DNA of 64,000 bases from Mucidula mucida (taxonomy: Eukaryota; Basidiomycota; Agaricomycetes; Agaricales; Physalacriaceae), in assembly GCA_015501055.1 (NCBI GenBank), contig JADNYV010000123.1:46387-110386 (forward strand). Direction: 5' to 3'. Position 1 is the stretch's first letter. Every line of letters begins with the position of its first letter. The translations under genes were made by a program, and so were the position numbers. Shown one piece after another: positions 55,300 through 64,000 of the stretch. The notes below the pieces were generated by a model. That model made no database searches. It was not told the DNA's origin and saw nothing but the letters and a program-made list of their open reading frames with translations.

Positions 55300-58227
55300 T
55301 AAGGCGCAAGTTCCATTCTGCGCCAGAGTCGCTCCATGAGGGCTGCAGAGGGTAGCGTGACGTGAGGGGTTTGGTATCGGGTGGCATGGGTCGGAATAAA
55401 TGTGATGGAAACTGCGACATGGGACTTCAATCGAGCAAGCACAGGTGGCTTCAGCTTGTTCGATACTGTTGGTGAAAATCGCGGATGCTTCATCGGCATT
55501 CTTGAGATTGCATGCTGGTTCCCATGTCTGCTCGTGTATGCCATAACCCTTCCAGTGAACCTTGTATTGGAAACCCCCGTGGTACTTCCGGGAATTCACC
55601 ACTTTCTCAACCTCCCATTCCGGTTCAGCTCCTTCCAGTACAGGTGGTGGACGCGTGTCTCGGGGTTGCGTTGGAAATTGGGGCTCGTGGTAAGGCGTCA
55701 ACAAGGCCCATTGAACACGGGATGGATGCTTTTCCACGTGTGAGGAATCTGGAGCTTGTAAGAGCTTGTTCCAACTTTCTTGATCACTTTGAACGGCCCG
55801 AAGCGTTTGTCATCGAGCTTCTTCATTGGTCGGTCCGTGCTGAGATTTGTCCCTTCCAGCCATACTTTGTCGCCTTCCTTGTACTCCACTGCCTCTGTCC
55901 GCTTCCTGTCATAAAACCGTTTCATGTCCTCTTTTGCCATCTTCAATGCCGACCCTACTTCGTCCCATGTTTTCCTTATGCCGTCGGCAAACTCCTGCGC
56001 AGTCTCATTTCTCGATGACATTTTCGGAGCGGTGCCTTTGTAGGGGTGTCTGCCCATGTCTGCGAAGAACGGAGTGACTTTGGTTGCCAAGTGAACTTGA
56101 TTGTTGTAGACGAATTCGGCAGAGGGTAGCCATTTATGCCAGTCGTTCTGATAGTAGTTAACAAATAACCGTAAGAAATGTTCTATCTCTTGGTTCAACC
56201 GCTCCGTCTGCCCATTTGCCTGTGGATGATACGCCGTTGTAAAGTTTCCTTGTATGCCCAACAACCGGTACAACTTCTTCATGAAACGCGAGTGATATTG
56301 TGGACCACAATCATGTATCATCTGTTGTGGCATCCCATGTATGGGAAAAATGCGATCACGGTAGATGCGGGCCATGCCTTCCGATGTCAGGGTGGTATGT
56401 GTCGGTATGACGCATAATCGCTTTGTGAAGTGGTCCACAAACGTGCTGATTGTGTTGTATCCTCCCGATTCTAGCAGTTCTCCGATCATGTCCATCCCTA
56501 CTACCTTCCATGGCTCGCTTGGCACATCAATAGGGTGAAGAGGTGCAGCTGGCTTTGTGCGATGTGACTTTGTAACCTGGCATTTTTGACACCCTTCCAT
56601 GTATTCACAGACGTCTCGGCTAATTCCAGGCCACCAATAGGTGTGCGTGTGATCAGCTCAAGGGTCTTGTATCGTCCGGGATGTCCTGCAAGCTGTGCGT
56701 TGTGATGCATTCCAATAACTTTTCCCCGCAATTCCTTGTCCTTCGGTATGTAAATACGATCCTTCCATATAATAAGTCCATTTTCCTTTTCTTCCCATCC
56801 TTTTTCTTTGTTTTCTAATGCTTTTTGTACGTATCTGTCCTTATTTCCTTTTCTTTGTTTAATTTTATTAAGTAATTTGTCCTCCGGTGTAGCTATTGTA
56901 TGTAAAGAAAATTGAATTTGTGAAATAGAAAACATCGGTTTGAGCAAAACAATATTTTTGTTATCTTGTTCCCCCTTCTCAAGGCCTGTCATCCTTGACA
57001 AGGCATCAGCTTTTCCCATTGTCCGGCCCGGCTTATAAATTATTTATATGTCATATTCCGCCAACTCTGTAACCCATCTTGCCTGCCTCCAATTCAACTT
57101 CTGCGGCTTCCGGAAATACTGAAGGTTTTGATGATTGGTGAAAACCTCCACTGTCTCCTTGGCTCCTAGAAGATACTGCCTCCAATCCTCAATCAAGTCC
57201 ATGATGGCCATCATCTCCTTGTTGTAGATCTCATAGTTGTGTTTGACTTTGTTCAACGCGCAAGATTAAAAAGCCACTGGTCTCCATTCCCGTTGACAGA
57301 TTGGGAAAGTACAGCCCCGTTTGCATAGTTTGAGGAGTCTGCCTCAACTCAAAACTTGCCCTCGTCTTGTGGCACAATCAGAACGGGGTCTTCTGTAATC
57401 CTCCGTTTCAACTTCTCAGACGCCTTGTGCTGTGCCATGCCCCAGACCCACTTGCCCTTCTCGGTTAGCAACGTTAATGGCTTTGCGGCTCCCGCAAATC
57501 CCCAAATAAAATGTTGGTAGAGATTGCAGAAGCCTAGAAATAACTGGACTTCCTTCTTCTTCATTGGCTCCCTCCATTCCTGCACCACGGCCACTTTTGC
57601 CAGATCCATCTTCACTTCTCCTTTACCAACAATTACTCCCAAGTAGCCTACTTTATGTGCTTCAAAACTACATTTCTTGGGTTTATCTCTAGTACTCGTC
57701 ATACAATATGCCTATGTTCTTCCAACGTGTTCGTAAAAATAAGTATGTCGTCTAAGTAAACTATAACATGTCCTTCATTGATCAACTCTTTCAGAATGTG
57801 ATTCATGAACGATTGAAAAGTTGCCGGCGAGTTTGTAAGTCCGAAGAACATGACTGAGGGCTCAAACAGGCCTTGGTTTGTTCTAAACACCACTTTCCAC
57901 TCATCACCTTCTTTGATCCGGATGTTATTGTAACCCCATTGGACATCCATCTTTGTGAAACACTTCGCTCCCTTCAGCTTGTCGATAAGCTCCTGGATCA
58001 ACGGCAAGGGATATTGGTTTTTTATTGTCATGTCGTTCAATTTCCAATAATCTTGTACGGGCCGAAGGCTTCCGTCCTTCTTCTTGACAAAGAAGAATGG
58101 TGACACCATGGGTGAGATTGATGGCCGTATGCGTTCCGTGCGTATGTTTTCCTTCAAGAACTCATCTAATGCCTTCTGCTCAGATGGACTAAGGGGATAG
58201 ACCTTGCAGTCAACCGGTTTGGAACCA
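55300..58227 (-). pseudogene. Gypsy copy 2 pol, RT to chromodomain, many breaks
   Basis: Minus strand, in order: RT ([29 protein letters not shown] at about 57745), a deletion-frameshift near 57700 (the segment before KKCSFEAH is lost), RNase H pieces (NKVKHNYEIYNKEMMAIMD), KALENKEKGWEEKENGLI, and integrase (HHNAQLAGHPG, DMIGELLESG, IHDCGPQYHS, ANGQTERLNQ). The same one-base deletion as in copy 1 comes before the chromodomain (VFNGPC), then WEVEKVVNSRKYHGGF. The shared deletion shows copies 1 and 2 descend from the same defective or recently mutated source. Confidence 0.85.
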
Positions 58228-58235
58228 GGCGTGAG

Positions 58236-60006
58236 TAGAGTCGGACGCGAGTATAGAATAAAAAAAGTACTCACGAATAAACTCATACTCATCATGCAAG
58301 CCAAGAGTATACTCGCACGTGAGTAGAGTAGAGTCTAGAGTCTATGGTGAGTCTAGAGTTTCAGTTTGGGGCCACGAATACTCGATAGACTCATACTCAT
58401 AAATATTCGTGAATACTCATGAGTATTCTTATATTCGTGAGTATTCGTGAGTATTCAGCTCCTAATATATATTTTTTGAACAAAATGAACCCCGTGAGCA
58501 TTGAACCCACGGAGCTCAGCCATTTCTGTGCATCAGCACAATCGACCTGCTCACCAAGGGTCTCGAGAAGCAGCTGCTTCGAACGGACATCCCCGTCGTG
58601 GTCCGCAAGGCTGTCCAGCGCGGCCTCATCGTTCTGGACAAGTATTACTCCAAAACGGATGATTCCGTGATGTGGAAGACTGCGATGCGTGAGTTTTCTC
58701 TCTTTTGGTTCAACCGCTTGTTAATTTTTGGTTTAGTGCTACACCCGAAGCATCGCGGGCACTACTTCACGAATCAGAAGTGGGAGCAGGCGTGGATCGA
58801 TACCGCTGTCAGCGCCGCTCGCAAAGTCTGGCAAGAGGATTACAAGCCACTCATCAAGGCAGTCCCACCTCCGCCCGAGGTTGATTCGGACGACGACGCC
58901 TACGATATCTATGCTGCAGTTCATTCCTTCCCAGCCGTGTCTCAGACAGATCCATTCGATGCTTTTATTTCAGCGGACGCCACGGATGACGATGGAATCG
59001 ATTACTGGGTTTCGAAGTCCGCACTGCACAATGCGGAGTTTATCACCCCACAACAAGCCCTTGCCCGGATGGCTCTCGACTTCTTGAGCTGTCCCGCCAC
59101 TAGTACTGATGTCGAACGACTCTTCTCGCACAGTGGTCTTGTCGTCTCCAAACGACGACACAATCTCGCTGCGGACTCAATTCGAGAGACCACGATACTT
59201 GGACAGTGGCTTGCCATTGAGGATCTTGTCCCCGAGCAGAAGATTGCGAAGTTCTTGCACAATCGGAAGTTACGGAAGAAGGATTTGAATGAGGACCTCT
59301 CGACCGACTGGACGGATTCGGATGCAGACGCAGACGGAGGTGACGATTCCTCGGAGGATGCTGCACCGATGGATGTTTCCGATTCAGAGGTGGAGGTTGT
59401 CGAGGAGGTTGTCGAGGAGGATGAGGTTGTCGAGGAGGACGAGGTGGTTGACGAGGATGAGGTGGTTGACGAGGATGGGGATGATGTTGAGGAGAACTTG
59501 TGGACCAAGAGGAAGGGGAAGGGCAAGGCTGTTGCACAGTCGGAGGAGATGGACTTTTCTGATTTCCGCGATGGTATGGATCCTGTCTCAGAGTTTGACA
59601 CGGGTCATGATGGTGATGTTGAGATTGACGATGATGACGATGATCTCTATGAAACGATTGAGCAGGTAGTTTTGGTTCGACGGCGCAAGCCTGCTTCTTC
59701 ACCTCAGGATACTACTGATATGGATGCTACTGATATGGATATAACTTGATACACTTACGACCTACTTACTTTAATCTTCACTGTCTTTATGTTTGAATTT
59801 GCTTGCTGATACGTGAGTATACTCGAGTATACTCGGATCGTACTCGAGTACTCGAATACTCGAGACTCATGAAGTACTCTCGAGTAGAGTAGATATTCGA
59901 GTAGAGTCTCGAGTGAAGACTCGAGTCTTGAGTATTGGGTTTGAGGTAAGAGTTACTCATACGATGAGTCCGAATATACTCGAGTATGGACTCGTGTCCA
60001 TCTCTA
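58236..60006 (+). mobile_element. hAT element, 1,771 bp, partial transposase, inserted in Gypsy copy 2
   Basis: The ends are TAGAGTCGGACGCGAGT and inverse TAGAGATGGACACGAGT. An exact 8-bp duplication GGCGTGAG flanks it (58228-58235 and 60007-60014). Both subterminal regions are dense in ACTCGAG/GAGTATTCGTGA motifs. It encodes only the C-terminal half of a transposase, so it probably moved with help from a complete relative. Confidence 0.92.
58541..59749 (+). pseudogene. hAT transposase, C-terminal half only
   Basis: Frame IDLLTKGLEKQLLRTDIPVV (from 58541) precedes GLIVLDKYYSKTDDSVMWKT, then a 48-bp GT-AG intron (58689-58736), LHPKHRGHYFTNQKWEQAWI, and the dimerisation motif PATSTDVERLFSHSGLVVSK (about 59096). 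A long acidic C-terminal tail rich in EEVVEEDEVV repeats ends DATDMDIT at 59749. The BED finger and the catalytic first half are absent, and there is no clear start upstream. The part present has no stop, in contrast to the transposase at 4-8.6 kb, so it is younger. Confidence 0.82.
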
Positions 60007-60014
60007 GGCGTGAG

Positions 60015-60997
60015 TTCTATCGCGTGATCCCAGGGTCTTCGCTCCGGTAACTTATCAAAGTCCGCCTTGCTGAATACATCGGAAAATTCCTCGATGTAAG
60101 GTGCAGCAGCAGATGAAGGCTGTTGTGATCTCAGCTTTTCACCGCTTTTGCGATAGTTGTCCCAGTCCATCCAGAACAAACGCTCTCCCTCTTCCAACTT
60201 CTCTTCTATGTCTTCTCCTTCATCTTCCGGTGAGTCATACTTGTGTAGGTAGCCGCAGCGGTCTGGACATTGATCAAAGGTTAACGTGGATTCCGTCCAG
60301 TCAATCGTGGGATTGTGATATTGTAACCAATCTAGCCCCAAAAAGATACTTGTTTTGCCAAGATTGGTGACGGCCAACTCGATCTTTTTGGCGTGATTAC
60401 CAATCTTCATTCAGACCTCCACAAAACCTTTGATTGCCCCTCCTTTGTTTAGGGTTCCATCTGCATTGTAGACAGGAAGCTTAACTGGTAACTCCTTGAT
60501 TGGGAGTCCGTTCTTCTTGACGAATTCTTTATTGACACAAGAACCCGTTGCTCCACTGTCAAGAAGGGCACTTGTTTCCCATTCAGAGCCTGTGTGCACG
60601 CTCTCTATGATTACTCGGAGTTTCATGTCCTGCCCCTTTGTTCCCCGGATGTACTTCCTCGACTTTTTCAACTCCGTCACAACTTCCACTGCAGCTTCCC
60701 TCATCAACGCTCTAATCGCCATCACCTTCTCTTCCGTTGCTTCTCTCTCTCTCCGCTCCGGCATCCATGCTCTCAAAATTCCCACTGCTCTCGGCACTTC
60801 GTCCTCTCTTAGCCGTTGTGCAATCCACTCAGGCGTGTTTGGCTCAAATCTTTCTTTCGCAGGTTTTGTTGGTGAAGTCATCGATGATATTTTAGGTGTA
60901 TCAGTACCAATACTATAAATAGATTCTGCATTTGACGACTTTTCCCTTGATGACTGCTCCGGCAGGACTGCGTCTACTGCGGGAGCTTCGCAAAACC
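60015..60997 (-). pseudogene. Gypsy copy 2 pol, protease part
   Basis: Minus strand from the conserved slippery site (60992-60998): [36 protein letters not shown], then TGA at 60411-60413 (GFVEV-stop-MKIGNH, where copy 1 has CGG), [20 protein letters not shown] and [13 protein letters not shown] up to the hAT insertion. Confidence 0.85.
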
Positions 60998-61887
60998 CAA
61001 CTCTTTGGCCAGCTTCTTCTTCTCCTCGTCATTCATTTTGGTCCATAGACCCCGAATCGTCTGGGGTCAACCCTTCTTGGGGCAGAACCTGCTAACATGG
61101 CCGTGTTCACCACAGCTGAAGCAGAGTCCTCTTTGATGTGCATTGTCAATGTCCATCGGCCTGCCGGCTCCTCCATAGGTAACACCGGTGGCATCTCGTC
61201 GTGTGATCGGCGTCGGGGGTGAATTCGTTGGATTGGCTCTCGATGTAGCCGCCTGCGGAGCTTGGGGCCGGGACTGCATGCCAGACCTCTTGCTTGCTGT
61301 CCGCCTTCTTCACAGCTGATCAATCTAGATGATCTGTGCCTTCCAATCCTTGTATTTCACCGGCAACCCGTCTCGGCTGCCATAGATCTGGTTGATGATC
61401 TTCTTGTTGACATTGGTCTCGAGAAGACGTACGACATATGCATCATCCTTTGAGTATTCCGCCTGAGTGAGCAGAACCTCAAACTTCTGGAAGAAATCTT
61501 GAGCGGTATCTTGCCCCTGGCGCAACCGCTCAATCTGATCTTGCGCGTCTCGCGCGAGGTTGGAATCCACAAATTGCTCCTTCAAGTTCTCCTTGAACTC
61601 AGTTCAAGAGACTGTCCATTCCTCTTCTTCCTCGTCGAAGTTCTGGTCCAAGTAGTTCTGGACCCATGCATCAATGTGATCTCCTTGGATGTAGGAGAGA
61701 ACAACATCAATCCTTTCGGAGTCAGATGTGAGGTTGTTCTTCTTGTCACGGATGTATGTGAACATTGATCGCCACCAGCTTTTGTACTTGGACTTGTCCC
61801 TGTCATAGTCATAAGGCTTGTTGACAAGGGATCAGCCTTTGGTTTTGACATCGGCATGATGAGTGGCTTCGGGTGCTTCGTTGGATA
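60974..61887 (-). pseudogene. Gypsy copy 2 gag, start codon lost and several stops
   Basis: Aligned with copy 1, the start ATG is ATA (61885-61887). TGA at 61832-61834 replaces the CGA of KGRSLVNKP, and another TGA replaces TGG in VSWTEFKENL (about 61608-61610). The CCHC knuckle CFSCGEHGHVSRFC is kept (about 61082-61123). Confidence 0.85.
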
Positions 61888-62487
61888 TGATGAATCGGGG
61901 TGATAGGATCGGAGAGTGAAAGGATGAAAGTGGGGATATGGGTGATGCAGATTTGGATGAAACGGGTGAGGGAATAGAGGTTTAGATGAATAAGGAGGAA
62001 TCACCTAGATCTGAAATAGAATCCAGGACTTGGTAGGTTGGGGAATGATGGTGTATATTGTAAGGTAAGTAAAGTAGGTAGGTATCGTAACTGTCTACAC
62101 TATTTTACCGACTACTGACTACGTATCTACGGAGCCCAAGAGCTCGTCACAAGTTTGCAATTGCCCAGCCGACGTCTCTCTGGTGTGAGGTAAGCCGAAG
62201 TTTTCCTGGGAACGGGGGTTGACCCGTAAACAGCGCCCACTGAAGTGCAACTGCTAAAAGTTCGTTCTCGTAAGAGCGGCTACTTCCAGCACCCGAGGCA
62301 GTTATCTCTAACTGTTAGCCGGCGCTACTAGAACCAATACACATGTATGCGGACATGCGCTGGGATTAGGAATCTGTCAATCTGTAAACAGGGAAAGGGA
62401 ATAGGGGAGTGTGCGATGATCAAACAGCGAAGTGCTGATCGACGATCAGGGATGTGTGGTAGGTGGTAGAAAGTAGTTCCAATCTTC
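61888..62487 (-). other. Leader of Gypsy copy 2
   Basis: Inverse of 36804-37400 with scattered differences; non-coding. Confidence 0.7.
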
Positions 62488-62872
62488 TGTTAGCGACTGA
62501 CTATAGCCACGTGACTAAATCAGGTACCACAGCAAGAACTAAAGGAGAAAGCGTTCGTGTTTGTAAGACTAGGCTAGGCCAGGTGTATAAACGAGATCGG
62601 AACTAAAGTACAATGATGCTACACTACTGCTTATATACTAGTAAGTCTGTGTTTGAGACTCCTTGTCCATACGTGTTTCCACTAGGGATGCTCCACGCCC
62701 TTGACCCAGTGTTGTATGCTACTAGTCCATGAAACCATTAAATACGAGTGGTAACTGCATGTAAGTAATAATACTGAAACAACCATGTGTGCTACAAGTG
62801 TCGGTGGTGTGTATACAATAGGAAGTCCATGAGGTATTGGCATGTATGATGGCATCCATGTGTTGGGTGTGT
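62488..62872 (-). repeat. 5' LTR of Gypsy copy 2, truncated by copy 3
   Basis: Matches the first 385 bp (plus-strand order) of 54761-55287; the rest is displaced by copy 3. Confidence 0.88.
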
Positions 62873-63400
62873 TGTTAGCGACTGACTAAGCCATGAGACT
62901 CAACCAGGTACCACAGCAAGAAACTAAGGAAGAAAGCGTTCACGTTCGTAAGACTAGGCTAGGCCAGGTGTATAAACGAGATCGGAACTAAAGTACAATG
63001 ATACTACACTACTGCTTATATACTAGTAAGTCTGTGTTTGAGACTCCTTGTCCATATGCGTTTCCACTAGGGATGCTCCACGCCCTTGACCCAGTGTGGT
63101 ATGCTACTAGTCCGTGAAACCATTAAATACGAGTGGTAACTGCATGTAAGTAATAATACTGAAACGTCCATGTGTGCTACGAGTGTCGGCGGTGTGTATA
63201 CAATAGGGAGTCCATGAGGTATCAGCATGTATGATGTCATCCATGTGTTGGACGTGTGTCCGACATGAGTACGGCTTCGGTAATGAAAAGGAGTATGATC
63301 GGTGACGAAACAGATGATGAAACAGTCCGTTGGTTGATAAGACAAGCCCCCGATAAGATATGATAAGATTGAAAATGTGAAAATATGGCGATTCATAACA
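62873..63400 (-). repeat. 3' LTR of Gypsy copy 3
   Basis: 528 bp, TGTTAGCGAC ... GATTCATAACA on the plus strand. Confidence 0.9.
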
Positions 63401-63411
63401 TCACCCCCTCT

Positions 63412-64000
63412 TTAAGGCGCAAGTTCCATTCTGCGCCAGAGTTGCTCCATGAGGGCCGCAGAGGGTAGTGTGACGTCAAGGGGTTCGGTGTCAGGCAGTG
63501 GCATGGGTCGGAACAGATGTGATGGAAATTGCGACATGGGAACTTCAATGCGAGCAAGCGCGGGTGGCTTCGGCTTGTTCGGATATTGTTGGTGGAAATC
63601 GCTGATAGCTTCGTCGGCATTTTTGAGATTGCATGCCGGTTCCCATGTCTGCTCGTGTGTGCCGTAACCCTTCCAGTGAACCTTGTATTGAAAACCCCCG
63701 CGGTACTTTCGGGAATTAACCACTTTCTCAACCTCCCATTCCGGTTCGGCTCCTTCCAGCACAGGTGGTGGACGCGTGTCTTGGGGTTGTGTCGGAAATT
63801 GGGGCTCGTGGTAAGGCGTCAACAGGGCCTCATTGAACACGGGATGGATGCTTTTCCACGTGTGAGGAATCTGGAGCTTGTAAGAGCTCGTCCCGACTTT
63901 CTTGATCACTTTGAACGGCCCGAAGCGTTTGTCATCGAGCTTCTTCATTGGTCGATCCGTGCTGAGATTCGTCCCTTCCAGCCATACTTTGTCGCCTTCC
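63412..64000 (-). CDS. Gypsy copy 3 pol 3' end (integrase C-terminus and chromodomain), partial
   Basis: One open frame on the minus strand enters from beyond the window and reads KLDDKRFGPFKVIKKVGTSS, IPHTWKSIHPVFNEALLTPY, WEVEKVVNSRKYRGGF and HWKGYGTHEQTWEPACN, ending near 63412. Integrase C-terminus and chromodomain are in the same frame here, which shows the normal arrangement that copies 1 and 2 have lost. No stop is seen in this part. Confidence 0.85.
   Translation of the reverse strand, partial: EGDKVWLEGTNLSTDRPMKKLDDKRFGPFKVIKKVGTSSYKLQIPHTWKSIHPVFNEALLTPYHEPQFPTQPQDTRPPPVLEGAEPEWEVEKVVNSRKYRGGFQYKVHWKGYGTHEQTWEPACNLKNADEAISDFHQQYPNKPKPPALARIEVPMSQFPSHLFRPMPLPDTEPLDVTLPSAALMEQLWRRMELAP

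Larger units (their letters stand above)
54761..62872 (-). mobile_element. Chromodomain Ty3/Gypsy retrotransposon, copy 2 (minus), cut by copy 3
   Basis: Same family as copy 1, on the opposite strand. The 3' LTR is 54761-55287. The 5' LTR begins at 62488 and is cut at 62872, in GGGTGTGT|CCGACATG, by the LTR of copy 3; its remainder is outside the window. Between the LTRs lie inverse chromodomain, integrase, RT, protease and gag remains plus a 1,771-bp hAT insertion. The two LTR parts differ at roughly ten positions over 385 bp, so this copy is older than copy 1. It inserted into A2. Confidence 0.9.
62873..64000 (-). mobile_element. Chromodomain Ty3/Gypsy retrotransposon, copy 3, runs off the window
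   Basis: The 3' LTR is 62873-63400, then polypurine tract and the 3' end of pol in inverse orientation. It sits inside the LTR of copy 2, so it is the later insertion. Confidence 0.9.

Noticed and set aside
59002..59702. Long minus-strand frames rich in Ser/Thr or His/Pro/Arg opposite the hAT transposase tail
   Set aside because: They are mirror images of the repetitive GAGGTTGTCGAGGAGG coding of the acidic tail, without starts or family resemblance.
1..64000. tRNA, rRNA or other structured RNA genes
   Set aside because: I looked for tRNA B-box-like GGTTCGANNCC with a matching A box and for rRNA signatures and saw none; a covariance search was not possible.

Overview
The window is fungal nuclear DNA, almost certainly from a mushroom-forming basidiomycete (Agaricomycetes). 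Genes are dense with 46-60 bp GT-AG introns, there are no prokaryotic operons, and the repeat load is of basidiomycete type: chromodomain Ty3/Gypsy elements, hAT elements with 8-bp target duplications, and small MITEs. I found no tRNA, rRNA or CRISPR array. All gene models were read by eye from the sequence.

Layout. 0-3.8 kb: a weak ORF, a flavin-containing monooxygenase and a small membrane-protein gene. 3.8-13.8 kb: one hAT element of 9,983 bp (8-bp target duplication CTGTGCTG) with a decayed transposase, a 1.5 kb fold-back element inside the transposase, clusters of TGACAATTGTCA palindromes, and a second decayed spliced gene of unknown function. 13.9-21.2 kb: relics and copies of two lineage-specific families, here called A and B, arranged as a divergent pair (A1/B1). 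Each member of the pair is interrupted by a copy of the same hAT-like MITE, in opposite orientation. 21.3-34.3 kb is the ordinary gene island: a Gfd2-like nuclease-fold protein, DNA topoisomerase II (17 exons, 1,547 residues), an EthD-like barrel protein, a membrane-anchored pepsin-fold protein lacking the usual catalytic motif, and a 5'-truncated aryl-alcohol-dehydrogenase pseudogene.

34.3-47 kb: an A-family fragment, then an old Gypsy element (B-type) split by a young chromodomain Gypsy element (copy 1, 36275-43285, 529-bp LTRs, target duplication GCACC). 47.4-54.8 kb: an intact-looking A gene, a DUF6697-like gene, and a second divergent pair (B2/A2), where B2 looks intact and A2 is broken. 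54.8-64 kb: a second copy of the same Gypsy family on the minus strand, carrying a 1,771-bp hAT element, and a third copy inserted into its LTR and running off the window.

Decay is mostly nonsense at sites readable as CGA to TGA, TGG to TGA or CAG to TAG. Several sites can be compared between Gypsy copies and fit cytosine deamination at CpG on either strand. The main candidate for something undescribed is the recurrent divergent A/B pair of membrane-anchored proteins, present at least twice with several extra A relics in 40 kb.
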